Below are positions 30,350-39,068 of a DNA stretch of 39,207 nt, in pieces. The DNA comes from an uncultured Opitutales bacterium (GTDB lineage Bacteria; Verrucomicrobiota; Verrucomicrobiia; Opitutales; Intestinicryptomonadaceae). How positions within the stretch are numbered: position 1 is the stretch's first letter; the number at the start of each line of letters is the position of its first letter. Below the pieces are notes generated by a model, which saw only the letters and a list, made by a program, of their open reading frames with translations, had not been told where the DNA came from and did no database searches. The stretch lies in the NCBI GenBank assembly GCA_900545705.1, contig URAK01000017.1:1-39207 (forward strand), in the 5' to 3' direction. Position numbers and translations under genes: made by a program.

Positions 30350-32887
30350 TTATATTCCAAGCGACATTTGTCCACTTTCCGGGGGAACATTTTTGTGTTT
30401 CCCCGATTTTTTTGGGGCAGATTCCCGAATATTGCAACCGTGCAAACTATCCTTCTTTTGCCCTGTCCTTCTGTTTTCAGAACATAATTCCAACCCAAAC
30501 TGGCTGTCTGAATCGCAAGCAGAAACTTTCCCGTCCTCCAATTTTTTAGAACTGCGCGCAAAAGAATGCGCTTCGGATTTTTCCTGCGTTTCCGATGGCA
30601 TAGATTTTCTCCCCACCGAAGCGTCAGGATTGCTTGTCGGAAGATTGACGCGTTCATGGATATTAGAATCCTCCTTAGTACTTTCTCGCGGCTGGGCAGA
30701 TTTTGCCCCAGTAGACAGGATTTCAGAAGGGTTTTTCCCAGGAATGGCAGATTCGGCGGAAGTGCCGTTTTCATCGGCTGAAAACGACAGTTTTTCGCGC
30801 GAGTCTTCCACCATTTTTAGGAATTCATTCTCCGAAAGCACACGCGTGCCGTATTCGCGGGCCTTGGCAGCCTTGGAGCCGTCTATTTTGCCGTCGGAAA
30901 CAAGAAAGTCGGTAGATTTAGAGACGTCGGACGCCGAGCGCCCGCCAAGGCTCTCCACAATTTCCTTTGCCTTTGCTCTCCCCATGCTCTGTAAAGTCCC
31001 CGTAAATACGAAGATTTTTCCCGAAAGTGGGAGAGAGCCTGCAGAGACATTTGAAGGCGACTTTGAGCCGAAATTTAAGCCTGCCGCACGCAATCTTTCA
31101 ATGAGAGCCCTGTTATTTGGGTCGTCAAAAAACGCGCGTATAGATAAGGCTCGGACAGAGCCACCTGAAGAATCCGCATCTTTCTTTTTTGAGCGCGAAC
31201 CGAAGCCTTGATTGCTTTCCAAGTCTTCGAGCGGAGCCTCCATGAGAGCATCGAGCGTTCCGTATTTGCGCGCGAGATCCTTTGCAAACTGCTCGCCGAT
31301 TTCTAGTATGCCGAGCGCAAAAATCAACCTCCAAAGTTCGCGGTTTTTAGACGCCTCTATCGACGACAACAAGTTGCCCGCACTCTTTTCTTTGAAATTT
31401 TCGAGTCTTAGCAAGTCGCCGAGGGTTAACTTATATAGGTCAGCAGGATCTTTAACGCCGAGAGTTTCCACAACTTTGTCTACCGCCGAAATACCGAGCC
31501 CCTGAATATCCATACACGAGCGCGATGCAAAGTGTGCAATTCTACCGCGGACTTGGCTGGGGCAGGACAAATTTGGGCATCTGTAAATTGCGCCGTACCT
31601 CACCAGGCGCGAGCCGCATTCCGGGCAGTTTTGAGGGAATTCGTACGGCGTTGCCGACTGCGGGCGAAGTTCTTTTACGACTTCGAGAACTGCCGGTATT
31701 ATTTCTCCGGCTTTTTCAATAACAACGGTATCGCCGACGCGAATGTCTTTTTCTGATATGTTGTCTGCATTGTGCAAAGTTGCACGCGATACTGTTGTGC
31801 CCGATATAAAAACCGGTTCCAGTTCTGCGACGGGGGTGACCGCGCCAGTGCGCCCAACTTGCAGTGTTATGGATTTGAGCTTTGTTTGGGCCCTTTCCGC
31901 GCGATATTTCCATGCGACAGCCCATCTCGGGGCATGGGAAGTCATACCGGCACGCGGATAAAGAGAACAATCGTCAAGTTTGACGACGGCGCCGTCTGTG
32001 TTATATGGGAAATCAGCCCGGACTTCTTCCAATTCGCAAATGCGTTCAAACGCCTCATGCGGTCCATGGGCAAGCCTTGTCCATGAGAATGATGGCAGGC
32101 CCCAATTTCGCAATATTTCTGCAAGTTCCGACTGGCGGCGGAGTGTAAATCCTTCCACAGCGCCAAAGGAGTAGAAAATCACTTGAAGATTTCTTTGTTC
32201 GAGGACGTTTTTGTCAAGCAGCTTCAATGTTCCCGCCGCGAGATTGCGAGGGTTGGCGTAAGGAGATTTTCGGCTGTTGTCTGGAATTGAGTTCTGGGCT
32301 TCCGAGTTTTTTGATATTGCGGCGGCGGAAAGCCTGTCAAATTCCGCGCGTGTCATATAAGCCTCGCCGCGTATTTCAAGCAGGGAGGGAACGTTTGTGC
32401 CGGTTAGCCGCATGGGTAGATTTCTAAGGATGAACGCATTGCGCGTAATGTCGTCGCCCTTAGTGCCGTCGCCCCTTGTCAAAAGGCGCACAAGTTTACC
32501 GTTTTCATAGACTGCGGAAATGCCCGCGCCGTCGATTTTTGGCTCCACGCAATACATAAAATCTCCCCCGAGACCGAGAGTTTTATGCAGGCGAGAATCA
32601 AATTCTTCGAGTTCCGAAGAATTAAAAACGTTGTCGAGGCTTTTCATTGGGGAGAGATGCTCGACAGCCACAAATGCCCCTGACAGATCGTTTCCGACAA
32701 TGCGCGAGGGGGAAGATTCATCGGCGTATTGTGGGTATTTTGCTTCGAGTTCTTTTAATTGCCTTACGAGGAGATCGAAGTCGTCATCGGAGATTACCGG
32801 TGCGTTTTCGATACGGTACAGGCGTTCGTGTTCGGCGATTTGTGCTCGAAGTTTAGCGATTTGATTTTTTGGGGAGTCTTGTGGCAT
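30350..32887 (-). CDS. ligA: NAD-dependent DNA ligase with long C-terminal tail
   Basis: An 845-residue LigA; typical enzymes have about 670. It seals nicks in replication and repair using NAD+. Visible in order: Ia region (AEHERLYRIENAPVISDDDF), adenylation domain with CVEPKIDGAG (KxDG lysine), TRGDGTKGDD, NTDGAVVKLDD, OB fold (VGRTGAVTPVAELEPV), zinc finger CPECG...CPNLSC, helix-hairpin-helix region (GILEIGEQFAKDLARKYGTL) and BRCT domain (GKIFVFTGTLQSMGRAKAK). A Lys/Asp/Ser insert (SRSKKKDADSSGG) interrupts the HhH region. About 145 Ser/Lys/Glu-rich residues follow the BRCT and end QMSLGI, close to a sliding-clamp binding motif. I chose the ATG at 32887 since the upstream extension is not LigA-like. 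Confidence 0.95.
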   Translation of the reverse strand: MPQDSPKNQIAKLRAQIAEHERLYRIENAPVISDDDFDLLVRQLKELEAKYPQYADESSPSRIVGNDLSGAFVAVEHLSPMKSLDNVFNSSELEEFDSRLHKTLGLGGDFMYCVEPKIDGAGISAVYENGKLVRLLTRGDGTKGDDITRNAFILRNLPMRLTGTNVPSLLEIRGEAYMTRAEFDRLSAAAISKNSEAQNSIPDNSRKSPYANPRNLAAGTLKLLDKNVLEQRNLQVIFYSFGAVEGFTLRRQSELAEILRNWGLPSFSWTRLAHGPHEAFERICELEEVRADFPYNTDGAVVKLDDCSLYPRAGMTSHAPRWAVAWKYRAERAQTKLKSITLQVGRTGAVTPVAELEPVFISGTTVSRATLHNADNISEKDIRVGDTVVIEKAGEIIPAVLEVVKELRPQSATPYEFPQNCPECGSRLVRYGAIYRCPNLSCPSQVRGRIAHFASRSCMDIQGLGISAVDKVVETLGVKDPADLYKLTLGDLLRLENFKEKSAGNLLSSIEASKNRELWRLIFALGILEIGEQFAKDLARKYGTLDALMEAPLEDLESNQGFGSRSKKKDADSSGGSVRALSIRAFFDDPNNRALIERLRAAGLNFGSKSPSNVSAGSLPLSGKIFVFTGTLQSMGRAKAKEIVESLGGRSASDVSKSTDFLVSDGKIDGSKAAKAREYGTRVLSENEFLKMVEDSREKLSFSADENGTSAESAIPGKNPSEILSTGAKSAQPRESTKEDSNIHERVNLPTSNPDASVGRKSMPSETQEKSEAHSFARSSKKLEDGKVSACDSDSQFGLELCSENRRTGQKKDSLHGCNIRESAPKKSGKHKNVPPESGQMSLGI

Positions 32888-33097
32888 AAGAAACGTGAAT
32901 ATTTTTATTAATATGGGGTATTTCGCAAGAAATAATAAAGGCACTTTTATGATAAAGCTAATTGTGGAACATTGGAGAAGGAGAAAAAAATTTAAGATTT
33001 TAGTCTGAGTGGACAAATTTTTTTAAATATTCAAAAAAAAGGCTTGCCAAGTGTATGTATTTAGTATGAAGTGAACGCTTCAAAAATTCTTTGGAGA

Positions 33098-33175
33098 GTC
33101 CCTATCGTCTAGCCCGGTCTAGGACATTGGATTTTCATTCCAAGAACCGGGGTTCGAATCCCCGTGGGGACGCCA
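33098..33175 (+). tRNA. tRNA-Glu (UUC)
   Basis: A complete cloverleaf: acceptor GTCCCTA (33098-33104) with TGGGGAC (33165-33171, one G-U pair), anticodon stem TTGGA/TCCAA around loop TTTTCAT giving anticodon TTC, T-arm CGGGG-TTCGAAT-CCCCG, discriminator G and encoded CCA (33173-33175). The D-arm matches bacterial tRNA-Glu (TCGTCTAG...GGAC). It is followed by a terminator and by a repeated copy of its 3' end. Confidence 0.97.
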
Positions 33176-33330
33176 GAGGGTTGAGATAAAAAAGCTCGAA
33201 CGCGAAAGTTCGGGCTTTTTTCATTTTCTATCTGCGAAGTCGGGGAAAGAATTTTTGCCGAAGGCAAAAACCCGCAGGGCAAGCGTTAGCGTAGTTCAAT
33301 CCATCGACTTCGCCAGAGGGTTGAGATAAA
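33171..33330 (+). repeat. 20-bp direct repeat copying the tRNA-Glu 3' end
   Basis: CGCCAGAGGGTTGAGATAAA occurs at 33171-33190 (its CGCCA is the end of the tRNA) and again at 33311-33330, exactly 140 nt later. Between them lie the terminator and a palindromic element bounded by GCGAAGTCG (33234-33242) and CGACTTCGC (33305-33313), with an internal perfect hairpin TTTTTGCC-GAA-GGCAAAAA (33252-33270). Confidence 0.88.
33188..33222 (+). terminator. tRNA-Glu terminator
   Basis: GCTCGAAC (33194-33201) / GTTCGGGC (33208-33215), one G-U pair, then six T; A-run on the left. Confidence 0.85.
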
Positions 33331-33364
33331 TGAGAGGCAAGTTTAAAAAAAAGAACATTCCTAC

Positions 33365-33370
33365 TATACT
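33365..33370 (+). promoter_or_regulatory. possible -10 box upstream of the GH123-like gene
   Basis: TATACT, 8 nt before an in-frame ATG at 33379 and 78 nt before the preferred ATG at 33448. The -35 at 17 nt (TTTAAA) is poor. Confidence 0.35.
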
Positions 33371-33447
33371 AATCCTCAATGTCTAATAAAAGCGTTGTCC
33401 TTAAACAAAAAATATGCTTAAAAATCCCATATATCGGAAAGGACAAT

Positions 33448-36400
33448 ATGCCGAAAATCTTAAAGCTTTTATTTATTGCGTACATACTATTATCTACAGG
33501 ATTTTGCGTTGTCGGGCAATCTGTATGGCACTATCCGCTCTATCTCGACGGAAACTATCCGTACGCAAAACGTGTCGAAATAACATTTGAAAATAAAACT
33601 ACAAACGAACTCGATGGAGAAATTTTCCGCATACCTGCAAAAAAATTGGGAATAGCCTCCCGTCCAACAAAAGAATTAAGAGTCGTCGGCGAGAACGGCA
33701 GGGAACTTCTTTTTGATGTCATTCCGGAAAGCGATACAATAGGAGAGAATTCAATCCTCGCCGTGCCCGTAGCCTGCAAGCCGAACTCGAAAACGCGCGT
33801 TTGGGTATATTACGATAATCCCCACGCCTGGGAATTGCCAAGCAACCTAAATGCCGAAGACGTATCTGACATAAACGAAAAGCTCGATTTTGAGACATTA
33901 GATAAACTCCCTCCCGCCGGCTGGCACGACAACTCAAAGGAAAATTATAAAAACTCCCTTGAAAAAAACGGCGGCAAAGACGATAGCAAATGCGTAAGCA
34001 CTACGGCAGGAAAAGGCTCCACACCTCAATGGGTGTGCATATCAAGGAGTTTTAAGGTAAATACCGGAGATAAATACAAACTTAGCGGCTGGGTGCGCGG
34101 CGAAAATGTAAAAGGACAGGCCGGTTTTTATATTCATGAAGGGCAAAAAAATATACATAAAGACCAAAATAACGGCTCATTCGACTGGAAGAAAATAGAA
34201 TTCGAAGGAATTATCCCTGAAGGAGTAAAAGAGTTAAGCTTCGGAACCGTCCTATACGCAACAGAAGGCAAAGCATGGTTTGACGACTTGCAAGTAAATA
34301 TAGAAAGAGCACAAAAAAATAATGTAAAAATAAGCATAGGCCAACCCGAATCGCTGAAATTATCATCGTCAGGTGAAAGCGACAAATGGCATCTTTCAAG
34401 CGCAAAATATCCTTCAAGAATAAAATTTAGCGTGAGAAATATCTCGCCGTTGAAGAAGGAAAACGTCATCGCATGCGCATCAATCAATAGAATAACAAAT
34501 GCAAACTATGATAAGGAGTCGTTTGCAGTAATAGTTGACGGCAAACGCAGGCCATTTTTCCTCGCCTCCGGCTATATGCTGGCCTCTCTTGGGACCCTTG
34601 AGCCAATGTCGGAAAAGGTATTTTATGTATACTTAAATAAAAATAAAAAGAACCAAAAATTAAATATAAAGGGAGATTACGCGAGCGGAATATTAAGCGA
34701 TTATAAAGCCGACGTATCTGCTTCAGCCGACGTAGACAATTTCGGGAAAATAATGAACTCCGCTACAAACCTGTTAAAAAATCCAAGCTTTGAAACGGGA
34801 GCCGAATCGTGGGGCGGCACAATGGATACAGAACGCGTAGCCGCGAAAATCGTGGAAGGCGGACTATACGGAGAACACGCGGCAATGCTTGAAATAAAAG
34901 ACCCACAGAATAGCGACTGGCACGGATTCAGGCAGGCTGTCCCCGGAATACCAAACAATGAATATATTATAGCAGGCTGGTGCAAGCTTCCAGACGGAGG
35001 CGCTGGCACAATACACGCCCATTACGACTTTCAAAAAGGCGGTTATAACGCCTATTCAGCGTCAGTAACGGGGGATAAATGGCAAATATTTGCAATGTTC
35101 ATGCCAGCAACAGGTCCCGGCAATGTGAGCGTCCATCTAACAGCAACTACAGGCAAATATATATACGACGGAATAATCGTCGCAGAATCTGTAAAAGCGA
35201 GCGCCTTGGGATACGAAAATATTGCCGACTTAAAAAGGAAGAATCAAATAGCCGTATGGCAAACAGACAACATCATAAAAATATTCCCTGGCGACTATCC
35301 GAAAGCAGAGACAGAACCATATTTGGAACTTGCCGGCAACGAATACGAAGGCATGCAGCTGGCAATCCGCAATTCTGAGGAGATAAAGTCGCTGAAAGTA
35401 TCTGTTGACGCACCAGTATATACAGGGGAATACTCCGGAGAAACCCCTCCTTCCCTGCCCGCGCCTCAAATAGGGCATATAGAGAATGTGATTATTGACA
35501 CCGCAAGCGCCTACTTCCATTTTACCGATTTGAAAAAATACGAACGGTTTGTAAGTCCCAATAACTTTGCGGTATTGTATCCCGATCCAATTATTCCATC
35601 TGCGAAATTCGACCTTCCCGCAAAACAGACAAAGGGAGTGTATTTGACATTCTATACGCCCAAAGGCACAAAACCCGGCATCTACGAAGGAAAGATAGAG
35701 TTAAAGTCCGAAGGCAAAATATTAAAAACGCTGCCATATAAGATAAAAGTCTATGATTTTTCGCTGTCCGACGAACCTTTAGTATATGCAATTTTCGATA
35801 TAAGGCTGAGTTCCGGCGCACAATATAAGAACTATACCCACCGCGAAGCGGCGAAGTTCATGAAGTCCAAGAAGCTCAGCGTAGACACCCTGCCCGCGCG
35901 GATAACTTTCAAATTGGAGAACGGCAAGCCAGTTGCAGATTTCAGCAAATTCGACAAAGAAGCTGAATACTACCTAAACGAACTGAAATTACCGTACCTG
36001 TATTTGCCGTTTTCCGCAGGAACATTTGGCTGGGGGAATCCGCCAAGGCCATACCTCGGAGAAAATCCGTATCCGGGAAAATGGCCTTATGAGAATGCCG
36101 ACCATACAAGATTAAATCCGAAATATAGAGAATATATAGTCGAAAGTTTAAAGCAGATATCGAAGCATCTCGAGGAGAAGGGGTGGACGGACAGGTTTAT
36201 GTATTACATATCCGACGAGCCATTCGCATCGCGCATAAATATCGAGAAGCAAATGATAGCGCTATGCGACGCCATACACGAAGGGGCACCCAAAATGAAA
36301 ATATATTGCAGCACGTGGAAATATGTTCCGAAGTGGGTTGGCAAGCTCGACATATGGGGGGTAGGAGCCCAGGGGCAAGCTTCTGAGAATGAAATCAAAC

Positions 36401-36999
36401 TTTTGAAAGATAGCGGCGCCGATATAATAACTACAACCGACGGCCATTTTGTTTTGGACAATCCGTACAATGCACTCGAAAGGATAATGCCGCTTTATTG
36501 TTATAAATACGGCTTTAAGGGGTATGAATTTTGGGGCGCAGATTGGTATACGCTGAATCCGCTCAAATGGGGAATCCACCTCGATATTCCGCAGTCCGAC
36601 ACCCCGGGCAAACACTACCGCGTCCGTTACCCCAACGGCGACGGATATATATTCTACCCAGGCAAGCTAATCGGGCAAAAGGAACCGTTTGCGAGCGTCA
36701 GAATGGAAAGCCACCGCGACGGAGTTGAAGATTACGAATATTTCGTAATTCTCGAAAAACTCGCGAAACAAAAGGGCGACAAAGCCGCACTCGACGCGCT
36801 CGAACGCATAAAAAAGATGGCGTTTATACCGAACGCAGGCGGCAGAAACGCCCCGATGCTCCTTCCGAATCCGGAAGAATACACAAAGCTGCGGCGTGAA
36901 ATAGCGCACCAGATAGAGCGCTTGAAATCGAATAAAAGTGATCCGGAGGAAGACTCCTCGGCCAATACCGCAGACAGCCATGAAAAAAATGATAAATAA
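33448..36999 (+). CDS. exported GH123/DUF4091-like glycoside hydrolase
   Basis: A 1183-residue exported enzyme. Signal peptide MPKILKLLFIAYILLSTGFC. Residues about 25-110 form a beta domain (RVEITFENKTTNELDGEIFR); two carbohydrate-binding-like sandwiches follow (LDFETLDKLPPAGWHD to FDDLQVNIE; NLLKNPSFETGAESWGGT). The C-terminal half is the DUF4091-type catalytic domain: YYISDEPFA with the Asp-Glu pair D923-E924 expected for GH123-like retaining enzymes, IYCSTWKYVPKWVGKLDIWG, GYEFWGADWY and MESHRDGVEDYEYFVILEKL. GH123 members release N-acetylgalactosamine; the substrate here is inferred only by family. I chose the ATG at 33448 because AAGGA (33439-33443) precedes it; 33379 is the alternative. 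The end overlaps the next gene by 20 nt. Confidence 0.84.
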   Translation: MPKILKLLFIAYILLSTGFCVVGQSVWHYPLYLDGNYPYAKRVEITFENKTTNELDGEIFRIPAKKLGIASRPTKELRVVGENGRELLFDVIPESDTIGENSILAVPVACKPNSKTRVWVYYDNPHAWELPSNLNAEDVSDINEKLDFETLDKLPPAGWHDNSKENYKNSLEKNGGKDDSKCVSTTAGKGSTPQWVCISRSFKVNTGDKYKLSGWVRGENVKGQAGFYIHEGQKNIHKDQNNGSFDWKKIEFEGIIPEGVKELSFGTVLYATEGKAWFDDLQVNIERAQKNNVKISIGQPESLKLSSSGESDKWHLSSAKYPSRIKFSVRNISPLKKENVIACASINRITNANYDKESFAVIVDGKRRPFFLASGYMLASLGTLEPMSEKVFYVYLNKNKKNQKLNIKGDYASGILSDYKADVSASADVDNFGKIMNSATNLLKNPSFETGAESWGGTMDTERVAAKIVEGGLYGEHAAMLEIKDPQNSDWHGFRQAVPGIPNNEYIIAGWCKLPDGGAGTIHAHYDFQKGGYNAYSASVTGDKWQIFAMFMPATGPGNVSVHLTATTGKYIYDGIIVAESVKASALGYENIADLKRKNQIAVWQTDNIIKIFPGDYPKAETEPYLELAGNEYEGMQLAIRNSEEIKSLKVSVDAPVYTGEYSGETPPSLPAPQIGHIENVIIDTASAYFHFTDLKKYERFVSPNNFAVLYPDPIIPSAKFDLPAKQTKGVYLTFYTPKGTKPGIYEGKIELKSEGKILKTLPYKIKVYDFSLSDEPLVYAIFDIRLSSGAQYKNYTHREAAKFMKSKKLSVDTLPARITFKLENGKPVADFSKFDKEAEYYLNELKLPYLYLPFSAGTFGWGNPPRPYLGENPYPGKWPYENADHTRLNPKYREYIVESLKQISKHLEEKGWTDRFMYYISDEPFASRINIEKQMIALCDAIHEGAPKMKIYCSTWKYVPKWVGKLDIWGVGAQGQASENEIKLLKDSGADIITTTDGHFVLDNPYNALERIMPLYCYKYGFKGYEFWGADWYTLNPLKWGIHLDIPQSDTPGKHYRVRYPNGDGYIFYPGKLIGQKEPFASVRMESHRDGVEDYEYFVILEKLAKQKGDKAALDALERIKKMAFIPNAGGRNAPMLLPNPEEYTKLRREIAHQIERLKSNKSDPEEDSSANTADSHEKNDK

Positions 37000-38872
37000 G
37001 TACACGAACAACCTATTGGCAATCGCGCTTGCATTTCAGCTTGCCGCACCGCAACTTTTTGCGGGATCCGCCGAGGGCGCGCCGCAATCTCCGGTGGAAG
37101 TCGACACGGCTCTGGGAGAAATGCGCATTTCCGGAAATTTTGCGAAGGATTGGAATCTGTCGGCAAAGTGCCGCACCACGGAAAAGGGCGTGCAAGAAAT
37201 AACCGTTTCCATAGGAAGCCGCCGCGGTGAAAGCCTTCCGCCGCAACTATGTATATCATGGAGCATTCCCCAGCGCGACATCCAATACCGTTGGCACACC
37301 TCCAAGGGATGCGGGGCAATCCCCGCCGACTGGGGCCAGCCGCTCTATTCCAGCCTTTCCGGAAATTCGCCAATACTCGCGCTCATGGGAAACGACGGAA
37401 ACAACCGCCTGACCTTCGCATGTTCGGAGGCAAAGAGGAGGGTCGCCTTCAAAGCCGGCGTCCACGAGGAGACAAACGAAATATTCTGCGAAATCAGTCT
37501 GTTTTCCCAAAGGGAATCCCCGCTGAAAAATTACAGCACCACAATTCGCCTCGACACGCGGGAAATCCCCTATTGCGAAGCAATCGGGGCGGCGGCACAC
37601 TGGCTTGGGGAACTCCCGGGGAACAACTCGCTGCCGGTTCCGGAAACCGCGCGCGAGCCCTTTTATTCCACATGGTATTCATACCACCACAACGTGTTCG
37701 CAGGCGAGCTCGAAAAGGAGTGCGAACTCGCCGCGCAATACGGAATGAAGGGGATTATTCTCGACGGCGGATGGTATTCCGACGACGGCAAGCGCGGCTG
37801 CGATTTCTGGGGAGACGGCAAAGCTTCCAAGCTCCGGTTCCCTGATATGCGCGCGCATGTGAAAAACGTCCACAAGCTGGGCATGAAATACATGGTATGG
37901 TTTGGGGTGCCGTTTATCGGCTATTCCAGCGAAGCGTACGGGCGCTTCAAAGGGAAGTATCTGAACGATATGAAAAATCTGGACTGCGCGTCGCTCGACC
38001 CGCGTTTTCCCGAGGTGCGCGAATATCTAATTGAAACTTGCGAGCGCATTTTGAGAGAGTGGGATATCGACGGATTCAAGTTCGATTTTATCGACATGTT
38101 CCGCTGGAGCGGCGAAGATCCTGCAGTTGCGGAAAATTACGCCGGCCGCGACATAAAAAACTTGCCGCTTGCCGTGGATTTTCTGCTTTCTTCCATGACC
38201 GAACGGTTCTCGAAAATAAAAAAAGATCTGCTGATTGAATTCAGGCAACCATACATTGGGCCTTCAATCCGCAATTACGGCAATATGTTCCGCGTTACGG
38301 ACTGCCCGGGGGACGCGCTTACAAACCGCCTCGGTACGACAAACCTACGCCTTGCAAGCGGAAACACCGCCGTACATTCCGACATGCTGACATGGCGTGC
38401 GGATACGCCTGCGGAAGACGCCGCGCGCCAATTGCTGGCAACCCTGTTTGCCGTTCCGCAAATTTCGGTAAAGCTCGAAGGCCTTCCGCCGGACCATCGC
38501 AAAATGTTGAAATTTTATCTCGGCTTTATGGCGGAGCACCGCGACGTTCTGCAAAACGGAAAATTTCTGCCGCTCTCCCCCGAACAGAATTATCCGCAGA
38601 TAAGGGCTGAAAAGGGAGGCCGTGCCGTCATTGCGGTTTACGGGGCAAGGCAGGTTGCGGATTTGCCGGAAGGCAAAATCTGCCATGTTTTCAATGCCAC
38701 GGCGGAAAGCGCGCTTGTCGTAGACTCCCCGTCGGAATTTTACGCCGAAACGTTCAACGCCCTCGGCGAATCCGTCGGGGAAGGGAGAAAATATCCCGCC
38801 GGCCTGTCAAAAATAGCCGTCCCGATTTCCGGATGCGCAAAGCTCAAGCCGATACGAGCGGATGATGCGTAA
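36980..38872 (+). CDS. exported GH36-like alpha-galactosidase
   Basis: A 630-residue protein with signal peptide MKKMINKYTNNLLAIALAFQ...FAGSA. After a beta-rich N-terminal domain comes a TIM barrel of the GH36/melibiase type: YSTWYSYHHN, GMKGIILDGGWYSDDGKRG, LGMKYMVWFGVPF, then IDGFKFDFIDMF with the nucleophile D369 (KxD motif) and FRVTDCPGDALTNR with the probable acid/base D441. LEGLPPDHRKMLKFYLGFMA and a C-terminal beta domain follow. These enzymes remove alpha-linked galactose, or N-acetylgalactosamine in related groups. The start lies inside the end of the GH123-like gene, so the two are co-expressed; an ATG at 36989 is the alternative start. Together they would strip terminal galactose/GalNAc-type residues (inference). 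Confidence 0.88.
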   Translation: MKKMINKYTNNLLAIALAFQLAAPQLFAGSAEGAPQSPVEVDTALGEMRISGNFAKDWNLSAKCRTTEKGVQEITVSIGSRRGESLPPQLCISWSIPQRDIQYRWHTSKGCGAIPADWGQPLYSSLSGNSPILALMGNDGNNRLTFACSEAKRRVAFKAGVHEETNEIFCEISLFSQRESPLKNYSTTIRLDTREIPYCEAIGAAAHWLGELPGNNSLPVPETAREPFYSTWYSYHHNVFAGELEKECELAAQYGMKGIILDGGWYSDDGKRGCDFWGDGKASKLRFPDMRAHVKNVHKLGMKYMVWFGVPFIGYSSEAYGRFKGKYLNDMKNLDCASLDPRFPEVREYLIETCERILREWDIDGFKFDFIDMFRWSGEDPAVAENYAGRDIKNLPLAVDFLLSSMTERFSKIKKDLLIEFRQPYIGPSIRNYGNMFRVTDCPGDALTNRLGTTNLRLASGNTAVHSDMLTWRADTPAEDAARQLLATLFAVPQISVKLEGLPPDHRKMLKFYLGFMAEHRDVLQNGKFLPLSPEQNYPQIRAEKGGRAVIAVYGARQVADLPEGKICHVFNATAESALVVDSPSEFYAETFNALGESVGEGRKYPAGLSKIAVPISGCAKLKPIRADDA

Positions 38873-38978
38873 GATCTATCCCGCGCAGAAAGCATGGGCG
38901 GCAAATACTGATTTCAGGCAGCAGCTGGCATAAAGCGGCAATATAAATTTTAAAGGGAAAAGAAGCAAAAGAGAGCAT

Positions 38979-39056
38979 ATGCCGCAACTACTCTTTGGAG
39001 ATAGATTTACAAGCGTCTCCTTAATTTTCGAAGAAGGAAAGTTCATTTCATCTTAG
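38979..39056 (+). CDS. short ORF, possibly the broken 5' end of a gene
   Basis: A 25-codon ORF reading MPQLLFGDRFTSVSLIFEEG then KFISS and TAG. A GAGAG sequence a few bases before the ATG could be a ribosome site. The same frame continues open after the stop. Family not recognised. Confidence 0.25.
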   Translation: MPQLLFGDRFTSVSLIFEEGKFISS

Positions 39057-39068
39057 AGAAGCAAATTC

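Noticed and set aside
30393..31211. 272-residue plus-strand ORF opposite the LigA tail
   Set aside because: Antisense to ligA, Ser-rich, without a known fold. The tail frame continues unbroken from LigA.
32888..33016. 43-residue N-terminal extension of LigA
   Set aside because: Hydrophobic, unlike any LigA start. The conserved Ia domain begins just after the ATG at 32887.
33171..33330. Integrated element at the tRNA-Glu gene
   Set aside because: The direct repeats enclose only about 120 nt with no integrase, so an active island is not supported. Kept only as a repeat.
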